A stretch of 64,000 nt of DNA, taken from positions 496,001-560,000 of the forward strand of contig NZ_JACXXO010000001.1 in NCBI RefSeq assembly GCF_017980685.1, given 5' to 3'. This DNA comes from Pseudomonas iridis. Its GTDB lineage: Bacteria; Pseudomonadota; Gammaproteobacteria; Pseudomonadales; Pseudomonadaceae. Of this stretch, positions 17,112 to 23,188 are shown piece after piece. Position numbers and translations under genes: made by a program. Below the pieces are notes generated by a model. That model was given only the letters and a program-made list of their open reading frames with translations. It did not search any database and was not told the DNA's origin. Positions within the stretch are counted from its first letter, which is position 1; every line of letters begins with the position of its first letter.

Positions 17112-17324
17112 TTAATCCCAGGCCGTGACCGGTTTGATGGCTGCCGGTTTCGAGTCAAGTTCGGGCAGCGTCACCCACACGCCCGCAGACAAAACGGGAC
17201 CGTGTTCGGCCAAGGTCGGGTTGAGTTTCCACAGCGCCTCTTCGGCGGCGTCATCGCTACGACCGGTTTCGCGGTAGAGCAGCAGATTCACCGAATCACC
17301 GGCCACGCTTCGAACCTTACGCAT
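17112..17324 (-). CDS. Tail protein X (P2 gpX), LysM-like
   Basis: A 70-aa protein starting at ATG 17324 (MRKVRSVAGDSVNLLLYRET), with LWKLNPTLAEHGPVLSAGVW and LPELD later on. This is the LysM-like fold of P2 gpX, a small baseplate or tube adaptor. The frame extends upstream into gpU but only this start fits the family length. It overlaps the gpU gene by 8 bp. Confidence 0.9.
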   Translation of the reverse strand: MRKVRSVAGDSVNLLLYRETGRSDDAAEEALWKLNPTLAEHGPVLSAGVWVTLPELDSKPAAIKPVTAWD

Positions 17325-17700
17325 TGTTGAACTCCGATAATCCGATGACCCACTTGACCACCATCGCGGTGCCATCATCGATGACCTCGCTCTGGTTTTC
17401 GTCGATGCTGTTGATCCGCCACAGCCCCCAGTTACGACCGATGCCATCGATCAGCGGCAGCGGTACCCGCAGTGCCTGAAGCGCACGCAACTCATCGAGC
17501 CGCTCCATGGCGATGGCGTACATCGAGGTGCCGCTGATGGTCAGGGTTTCCGGCTTTTGCCCGGTCTGGCTCGACTTGGGTTTACTGGTGAGGATCGGCA
17601 GTTCCGTCCAGCCGCCATCGGATTTTCGCGCCAGCGTGCTGTAGGCGAAGTTTCGCGACAGGCCGAAGATGAAACTGCCCAGTGCCATTTGTTGTTTCAT
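17317..17700 (-). CDS. Tail protein U (P2 gpU)
   Basis: A 127-aa gpU homologue recognised by ALGSFIFGLSRNFAYSTLAR near the N-terminus and by GIGRNWGLWRINSIDENQSE near residues 86-106. In P2 and R-pyocins gpU joins the baseplate end of the tail. It overlaps the tape-measure stop and the gpX start, fitting the tight P2 order T-U-X-D. Confidence 0.92.
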   Translation of the reverse strand: MKQQMALGSFIFGLSRNFAYSTLARKSDGGWTELPILTSKPKSSQTGQKPETLTISGTSMYAIAMERLDELRALQALRVPLPLIDGIGRNWGLWRINSIDENQSEVIDDGTAMVVKWVIGLSEFNNA

Positions 17701-19826
17701 CAGGCGACTCCATCGGTCAGGGCTGCGTCACGGCGGGTGGCGAGCGAATGGCTCCCCATTAGCGGAGTAAATTCGTTGCTGAATTGAGATCTCAGGTGAA
17801 AGTCGACTAACTGACCGATCTTTTCGACGCTGCCCGGATCGCTGCAATACACCTGAACGGTGGGCGCGTAAGTGGATGGTGCAGTTGGCGCCTGAGCAGT
17901 GGCCAGTTCCCGACTCACCTGGGCCGGAGCTTCGAGTCTGTTCGGTGCGGTACTGCCAAGTTTTTCGCCCAGAAGGGAACCGCCCTCACTGCCCAGCCAG
18001 CCGCCAATCAAGCCACCGAGGACGCTGCCAATCGCCATGCCGGGGGGGCCCGCCACGCTGCCGAGAGACGCGCCGAAAGCAGAGCCGGCGAGAGCGCCGG
18101 CCATTCCACCGCCCGCTCCACCGATGCTTTTAGCTATCTGGGTGTCGTCACCGCTGGCCACCCCAGATGCCAAACCTGCGAGGCCCACAGCCGTTTTTAC
18201 AGGCCAAGGCATTGCACGTGACAGAGGGCGCATTGCAGCAGCGGACGCCTCCAGAAGCGGAGCCCGCACCCGCGAAGTTTGATCGAGTATCTTCAAACCG
18301 GTACCTGCAGCAGACGCCCCCGTTGTAGCGGTGGCGGCACCTGTGAAAACGGACAGGCCTTTATCCACGACTTTCTTGCCAAACCGGTCTTTGATGTCGC
18401 TGCCAATGGCATCGAGCGCCTGATCGAACAACGGTTTGAGGAACGCGCTCACCGTCAACACAACACCAGCGGTTTTCGGATAGGTTTCAGTCAGCTCACT
18501 TAGTTTGTCGACACCTGCAGAGGCCAGCGTATCGCTGGAGGGCGCCAACGCATTGCCTTTGGCGACGGCCAGCCGCTCGCTACGGGCATTCAGAATATTC
18601 AGCTGTCCTTGCTGAGTATTGGAAAGAGCCAGGGCAGCTTGTTTAACCGAACTCTTCTCGCCCAACTCTGAAGTCGCGTATCGCTGCTTGTCTTTGACCT
18701 GCAAGAACGTCTCATTCACCTCACCAAGGTTTTGCGAGAGTTTCTGCGCGGCATCACCGCCATCGGAGAACAACGTCCTGGCCAGAACCGCACGTTGCTC
18801 TACCGGTCTGGCGTTCAATGCGGCCAACACCGTAAGCAACGCACCTTGTGCAACGTCCTTGTTCGGATCACGCATCGCCGCAGCCACTGCCTTGGGATCG
18901 AGCTCCAATTGTTTCCACGCGCCCTGCTCGGCGACAGATACCTGGTCTCCCTTACTCAAGGCAGTGGAGATGCTCTTCAACGCAACGCCCGCTTCACCTT
19001 CCTTGGTTCCGCTGTTCAGCAAGGCTGCCGACAGCGCCGCGGCTTGCTCGGGTTGGAAACCAGCGGCAATCGCCGCATCACCGGAGTGCTGCAATACGGA
19101 GCCGATGTCTGCCGCGTTTACATCTCCGGGCATCTTGCCCATGTGGTGGGTCGCATCCGCCAGATCGATAGCCTGATCTCGGGTCAGTCTCATCGAGGTA
19201 CGCCAAGCCGTCATCATCTCGGCGACTTGTAGCGCAGGCACCTTGAACGCCGACGCGGTGATTGCAACATCGTCGGCAAACTTCAACAGTTCGTGCTGTT
19301 TGTCTGAGGCGTTGGGCAAGTCGATGCCGATTCCCGCCTTGGCGCCCAGCGCCGCAGCATTGACCAAATCAACCCCGGAGGTTCCTCCGGCAGCCACCAA
19401 CGGCGCACTGGCCATGATCAGACTCGCCTGAGCCACCTCCTTGCCCTGCGCTGGAGTAATCCGGGCTACTTCGCTCAAGGTGGCGGCGGCTGAGTCCATT
19501 GCAACAGATGCTTTGAGCGCCTCGGGAGGTGCGACGCCAGCGCTCTTGTCTGCAGACTTTTGTCCAGCCAATCCACCGTCGCTGCTGACCAGGTTCTGCG
19601 ACAAAGAGCGTTTGGTCGCCAAGGTGAGATTTAAGGAATCAATGGCTGTGGTAAGCGAAACGATGCGATCACTTACCGTGATCAACGTTTGTCTAAGGTC
19701 GGCCACTAGATCCTGGCCTAAACCTGTTGTTGCTGTACTCGTTGCCGCAGTGATCAAGCTTATGTTGCGATTCGCAGTACTCGCGCGCTCATCGGCGTAC
19801 ATGAGCGTAGTTTTGCTCTCTGCCAT
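17700..19826 (-). CDS. Tape measure protein of the P2-like module (gpT)
   Basis: A 708-aa length ruler. A helical N-terminus (residues 1-75) is followed by a tape-measure core with PALQVAEMMTAWRTSMRLTR and ATHHMGKMPGDVNAADIGSV (about 195-240), the conserved TP901-type region. Around residues 590-655 there is a glycine/alanine-rich membrane-active segment (GAGGGMAGALAGSAFGAS). At about 0.15 nm per residue the predicted tail is about 105 nm, longer than that of the Mu-like module. Confidence 0.9.
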   Translation of the reverse strand: MAESKTTLMYADERASTANRNISLITAATSTATTGLGQDLVADLRQTLITVSDRIVSLTTAIDSLNLTLATKRSLSQNLVSSDGGLAGQKSADKSAGVAPPEALKASVAMDSAAATLSEVARITPAQGKEVAQASLIMASAPLVAAGGTSGVDLVNAAALGAKAGIGIDLPNASDKQHELLKFADDVAITASAFKVPALQVAEMMTAWRTSMRLTRDQAIDLADATHHMGKMPGDVNAADIGSVLQHSGDAAIAAGFQPEQAAALSAALLNSGTKEGEAGVALKSISTALSKGDQVSVAEQGAWKQLELDPKAVAAAMRDPNKDVAQGALLTVLAALNARPVEQRAVLARTLFSDGGDAAQKLSQNLGEVNETFLQVKDKQRYATSELGEKSSVKQAALALSNTQQGQLNILNARSERLAVAKGNALAPSSDTLASAGVDKLSELTETYPKTAGVVLTVSAFLKPLFDQALDAIGSDIKDRFGKKVVDKGLSVFTGAATATTGASAAGTGLKILDQTSRVRAPLLEASAAAMRPLSRAMPWPVKTAVGLAGLASGVASGDDTQIAKSIGGAGGGMAGALAGSAFGASLGSVAGPPGMAIGSVLGGLIGGWLGSEGGSLLGEKLGSTAPNRLEAPAQVSRELATAQAPTAPSTYAPTVQVYCSDPGSVEKIGQLVDFHLRSQFSNEFTPLMGSHSLATRRDAALTDGVA

Positions 19827-19832
19827 GCCGCT

Positions 19833-20536
19833 CTACTCCTGTTTCACGCCAAGGCGAGTGATCGCTATGTCGTAGCGGCGCAACGCCTTTTCGGCGTCCC
19901 ATTCCAGAATTTCCGCCTCACTTACCGGGTAAATGAGCGGCACGATATCGAGGATTACTTCGATGTCGCGTTCCGAAAGTAGGCCGCCGGCTGGTTTAAA
20001 AAATCGTCTATGCGCACCTGCAATTGTGTCCAGTCCGGGACGCTCAACAGGGCCAGATCGGGGATCATCAGGCCGGTGCAATGGGCGGTGATGAACTCGG
20101 CGCGCTCTTTGGCCGTTTTCAGTTTCTTCATCACTTTGGTGGCGCGCAGCACCGGCATTTCCAGGCTCAGCGAGGTGACTGTGCGGCCGGTGATCGCGAG
20201 CGGTTGCAGCAGTTGGATTTGATCGGGATCGTCGGACTTTTCCGCGTTTTCAACCTGATCGAGAAAGTACGACGCCGCGCGGGTCGACATTTCGTGCACG
20301 TACTGGGCGATGCTCACGTAGTCCGGGCGTTTGAGCTGGTCGAGTTCCTTGACCGACAGGCCGGTGGCCAGCAACGCGAGTTCGAAGAACTGTTCGTCTT
20401 CGTCATCGCCGGCACGTTCCAGCGCATCTTTCTGCGCGGCGTAGAACAGCGGCTTGAGCTGGATCGTTTCGATCTGCGAGCCGTCGTCACCGGTGATCGG
20501 CGACAACAGGTCATGCTTGGGTGGCATCCACGACAT
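19833..20536 (-). CDS. Long tail assembly chaperone made by -1 frameshift (P2 E+E' type)
   Basis: A slip of one base on T TTT TTA at 20003-19997 takes residues 1-180 of protein E into a new frame (KPAGGLLSERDIEVILDIVP and on) for 54 residues to a TAG at 19835-19833, giving 234 aa. The extension ends with RRYDIAITRLGVKQE, the usual ending of P2 E' homologues, 6 bp before the tape-measure start. The reading frame continues the E gene and has no own initiation signal, as in P2 E+E'. Confidence 0.87.
19955..20536 (-). CDS. Tail assembly chaperone, short form (P2 gpE type)
   Basis: The ATG at 20536 gives 193 aa (MSWMPPKHDLLSPITGDDG). It is longer than P2 gpE (about 90 aa): it has LKPLFYAAQKDALERAGDDE and a central region (LLATGLSVKELDQLKRPDY) typical of mu-like/pyocin tail chaperones, then ends after LNQPAAYFRNATSK. 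It lies between the tube and tape-measure genes. The frame stays open upstream into a REPIN, which is not coding. Confidence 0.85.
   Translation of the reverse strand: MSWMPPKHDLLSPITGDDGSQIETIQLKPLFYAAQKDALERAGDDEDEQFFELALLATGLSVKELDQLKRPDYVSIAQYVHEMSTRAASYFLDQVENAEKSDDPDQIQLLQPLAITGRTVTSLSLEMPVLRATKVMKKLKTAKERAEFITAHCTGLMIPDLALLSVPDWTQLQVRIDDFLNQPAAYFRNATSK
19997..20003 (-). promoter_or_regulatory. Slippery heptamer T TTT TTA for -1 frameshifting
   Basis: The codons GAT TTT TTA at positions 178-180 of the chaperone gene form an X XXY YYZ heptamer. P2 uses a very similar T TTT TTG site at the same place. Slipping by -1 opens the 54-codon E' frame. Confidence 0.87.
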
Positions 20537-20598
20537 GAATGAATTCCTTGGTGATTCTTGGGGATTACTCAGTTTTTTCTGCCAGTCACGCTGGCCCA

Positions 20599-20689
20599 CT
20601 GTGGCAGCGAGCCTGCTCGCGAAAGCGGTCGTTCAGTCACATTGATGTTGAATGTGCCCAAGCCTTCGCGAGCAGGCTCGCTCCCACAG
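20599..20689. repeat. REPIN, first family, one arm diverged
   Basis: About 91 bp between the tube gene and the chaperone E gene. The right arm is canonical (CGAGCAGGCTCGCTCCCACA) but the left arm has GTGGCAGCG in place of GTGGGAGCG, so the pairing has one mismatch. Third copy inside the tailocin locus. Confidence 0.92.
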
Positions 20690-20708
20690 GTTTTTGCTCT
20701 GCGCCGGG

Positions 20709-21215
20709 TTACGGCATCAACACCGCACGCCGCGCATCACCGAGGATGTCGACGCCGTTGAGCACGAACTTCTGGGTGCGTACGTCGATGTCGATCACCG
20801 GTACGCCGTTTTCCAGACGGTTGTAGGTGCGGCAGGAAAGTTCCAGATTGGTCTTGGGTTTTTCGCCCATTTTCACCGCCGTTTCCTCAAGGGATTTCAG
20901 CTTGCCGCCGACGGTGTGGTAGGTGAACCAGGTGTTGCCATCCTGATCCTGACCGGCTTCACGCACGTTCAGCAGAATGTCGTCGCCAAGGTTCACTCCC
21001 AGCGCCAGCATCACTTCTGTACCCATGCCTTGCAGGGTCAACTTGGCGTTGAGGGCTTTGCCACCCTTGACCATTTCTTCAACAATGAAGCGGCCGCCGC
21101 GCATCTCTTCCACGTCGAATTCGATCTTCGGCGGAGTAAATTCTTCCACGGTCGCCGACAACGGCAGGCCTTGCAGAGTGGCCGCGATGGCCTGGCGATT
21201 ACGGTTGGTAAACAT
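20709..21215 (-). CDS. Major tail tube protein (P2 FII)
   Basis: A 168-aa P2 FII-type tube subunit: MFTNRNRQAIAATLQGLPLS at the N-terminus, then FTPPKIEFDVEEMRGGRFIV (about residues 26-45), and near the end ENGVPVIDIDVRTQKFVLNG. Compare the 115-aa Mu-type tube at 13.3 kb: two unrelated-length tubes are encoded. It starts where the sheath gene stops (shared base at 21215). Confidence 0.93.
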   Translation of the reverse strand: MFTNRNRQAIAATLQGLPLSATVEEFTPPKIEFDVEEMRGGRFIVEEMVKGGKALNAKLTLQGMGTEVMLALGVNLGDDILLNVREAGQDQDGNTWFTYHTVGGKLKSLEETAVKMGEKPKTNLELSCRTYNRLENGVPVIDIDVRTQKFVLNGVDILGDARRAVLMP

Positions 21216-22381
21216 TAGAGAACGTCCTCCAGGAACTGCTCGATGATTTCATCGCGGGCGTTGAGTTGATAAACCATGTGTTCGTTCGGCGCGTAGCGGC
21301 CGTAGTCGATGACCACGTACCAGGTGCCGTTCTTGTACTTCTCGACGCTGTTGAGTTCCGGGTGCAGGTACACGCTGCCGCCAGGAATGGTTTCGTCGGC
21401 GACCAGGGTTTGCAGCCAGTCGTTGATGCGCTTGACCTCCTGATCCATGAAGGACTTGGTGAGGTTCTTGGCCATGGCTTTCTGGCCGGCCTTGACCAGT
21501 TTGCGGCTGATCGCATCTTCAAGGCCGACGTAGCTGATGAACTTGCCGGTGATCGAGCGGTTACCCAGCAGCGAGAAGCCGCCGAGCACAGTGCGGGCGT
21601 AGTAGCTGACGCCGTAGCGGTTGAGCAGATCGCCTTCGGTGGAGGTGTCGAGGATGTTGTATTCGACCACCCGCGAGACGTCTTCGGCGTAGGTCACCTG
21701 GTTGCCCGGGCTCTCCCACTGCTTGACCTTGGCCAGCGCGGCAATCGCCAGGCTGGAGGGCGACAGGAAGACGTTTTTCTTCGCCGCTTTGGAGTAAACG
21801 GCGGGCATGTTGTGCACCACCAGGCAACGGTCGAAACCGAGATCCGCGCCGCCCAGTTCCTGGCTGTAAGTCACTTGATCAGCGACCGAGGCGTCCTTGC
21901 CATCCAGTACCACGCGGGCCTTGATGCGCTTGCCGAACGAGGCGAACTCGCTGGCCACCGCTTTGGTGCCGGTGAAGCCCGGCGCGCCGATGATGGTCAG
22001 GTCTTCCGGGACACTGCCCAGCGCAGCCAGACCGAGCTTGCGGCCAGTCGCCGGCTCAACGCCGCCGATCACTGCGTTGACGGTATCGGCCGGGGTCGCA
22101 CCCGCTTCGACGATCACGACATACACCGGCACCTTGACCACTTTGAGGATCTGGTAAACCGCGTGATACAGCGTGCCCTCTTCCGAACCGGTCGGGTCCA
22201 GCAGTGCATGGGTGGTGAAGCTATTGATGCGGAACGGTGCTCTACGCGGAATCAGCGGATCAGCCTTCGGCGCGGTGCCGACCAGACCGATGACGTTGTC
22301 ACCCAGGCCACCCATGGCCTCGGGGGATTCAGTGGCATTGACGGTAATGCCGTTGTGCTCGAAGTTCAGAACCTCAGCCAT
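21215..22381 (-). CDS. Tail sheath protein (P2 FI)
   Basis: A 388-aa P2 FI/R-pyocin-type sheath. Diagnostic parts are HNGITVNATESPEAMGGLGD close to the N-terminus, then VIGLVGTAPKADPLIPRRAP, and at the C-terminus YVVIDYGRYAPNEHMVYQLN. The subunits contract to drive the tube through the target envelope. Length is normal for P2 FI (about 390 aa). Confidence 0.94.
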   Translation of the reverse strand: MAEVLNFEHNGITVNATESPEAMGGLGDNVIGLVGTAPKADPLIPRRAPFRINSFTTHALLDPTGSEEGTLYHAVYQILKVVKVPVYVVIVEAGATPADTVNAVIGGVEPATGRKLGLAALGSVPEDLTIIGAPGFTGTKAVASEFASFGKRIKARVVLDGKDASVADQVTYSQELGGADLGFDRCLVVHNMPAVYSKAAKKNVFLSPSSLAIAALAKVKQWESPGNQVTYAEDVSRVVEYNILDTSTEGDLLNRYGVSYYARTVLGGFSLLGNRSITGKFISYVGLEDAISRKLVKAGQKAMAKNLTKSFMDQEVKRINDWLQTLVADETIPGGSVYLHPELNSVEKYKNGTWYVVIDYGRYAPNEHMVYQLNARDEIIEQFLEDVL

Positions 22382-22383
22382 GT

Positions 22384-22569
22384 TTAGTCAGCCTTCTTGG
22401 CAGCGGCCTTTTTGGCCTGAGTGGAGGGTGTTTTCAGTTCAAGTCGACCGGCGATGTGCAGCGCACTGGCCTCGACGTCGAGCAGATCAAGGTCTTGACC
22501 GACGCTCGACCAGTGCCCACCGCCGGTGGGGAATGGGACGAGCACGGTGTAGGTTTGGCGGGTTGCCAT
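22384..22569 (-). CDS. Small conserved tailocin protein of unknown function
   Basis: A 61-aa protein starting at ATG 22569 (MATRQTYTVLVPFPTGGGHW) with a basic, alanine/lysine-rich C-terminus (TQAKKAAAKKAD). I do not recognise a named family. Its place directly before the P2-type sheath mirrors the gp38-like protein before the Mu-type sheath, and both end in a lysine/alanine-rich tail, so a similar unknown role is possible. A five-codon upstream extension (MEKRK) overlaps the ribosome site. Confidence 0.7.
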   Translation of the reverse strand: MATRQTYTVLVPFPTGGGHWSSVGQDLDLLDVEASALHIAGRLELKTPSTQAKKAAAKKAD

Positions 22570-22592
22570 TTTTCGTTTCTCCATAAACGGGA

Positions 22593-22615
22593 AAGCCCCT
22601 CGTGGGGAGGGGCTT
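22593..22615. terminator. Strong hairpin upstream of the small protein gene
   Basis: A perfect 9-bp stem AAGCCCCTC / GAGGGGCTT with a 5-nt loop lies 24 bp before ATG 22569. On the minus strand the stem is followed only by TTT-CCC, so as a terminator it would be weak; it may instead be a leader hairpin or mRNA-processing site. Confidence 0.5.
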
Positions 22616-22644
22616 GGCGGGTGTTGAGTGTTTTACGTGGATAT

Positions 22645-22670
22645 AAAAACGCCCCGGGGTGCGGGGCGTT
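22645..22670 (-). terminator. Intrinsic terminator after the fibre chaperone gene
   Basis: Minus-strand stem ACGCCCC / GGGGCGT followed by TTTTT-A-T-A-T; its base overlaps the stop of the chaperone gene at 22670. It separates the fibre/chaperone pair from the downstream sheath and tube genes within the P2-like module, which in P2 belong to one transcript (FI-FII-E-T-U-D) separate from the upstream V-W-J-I-H-G genes. Confidence 0.8.
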
Positions 22671-23179
22671 TATTGATGTGCCGAGATGAGTGTCACGGGC
22701 TCAGAATCTGGCCAGCCTTCCTTGAGCATTTCGTCTGTGTAAGTGTTGGCCTCAAGCGCATTCAACAGGTCCAGCTCGCGATCAAAACAGGCCTGCACGT
22801 GTGCCCGCACTGCCTTCGCGATTTTGATAATTTGCGAGTCCCTCAATTCGGCGAACCCAGTGACTGTTTTGAAATTGCAGCGATATCCAGCATCGAGAAC
22901 TGCGGACAGCCCCATGCTGGCAATCAATGCTTGGCTGTCTCGCGTGGTGTCAATTGACAAGCCATCGACAACAATGCCGACACCTTCACGCCGGAAACGC
23001 TCATCTGCTATAACCTGCGCCTGTCGTCCGCGCTCCACTTCCGATGCGTCAAATCCGAAAGCCGCCTCAAGTTCCTGAATGGCGGGTTCGTGATCAAACA
23101 AAACTTCACCATCACTCAATACCCAGTCAGGCTCGACAAAACGCAACGACACACCATTATTTGAATATGCTCGATACAT
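22670..23179 (-). CDS. DUF4376-containing tail fibre chaperone (P2-like module)
   Basis: A 169-aa protein with a short N-terminal part resembling fibre assembly proteins (YSNNGVSLRFVEPDWVLSDG) and a DUF4376 domain at about residues 62-145 (RREGVGIVVDGLSIDTTRDS, then FAELRDSQIIKIAKAVRAHV). DUF4376 is found in the chaperone slot downstream of phage fibre genes. It starts 9 bp after the ancestral fibre stop at 23189. Base composition is more AT-rich than neighbouring tail genes, as is the fibre tip, suggesting the pair was exchanged as a unit. Confidence 0.8.
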   Translation of the reverse strand: MYRAYSNNGVSLRFVEPDWVLSDGEVLFDHEPAIQELEAAFGFDASEVERGRQAQVIADERFRREGVGIVVDGLSIDTTRDSQALIASMGLSAVLDAGYRCNFKTVTGFAELRDSQIIKIAKAVRAHVQACFDRELDLLNALEANTYTDEMLKEGWPDSEPVTLISAHQ

Positions 23180-23188
23180 ACGTAATTC

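Noticed and set aside
8906..20689. CRISPR array made of the GTGGGAGCG repeats
   Set aside because: The copies are kilobases apart, occur as inverted pairs and lack regular spacers; they are REPINs.
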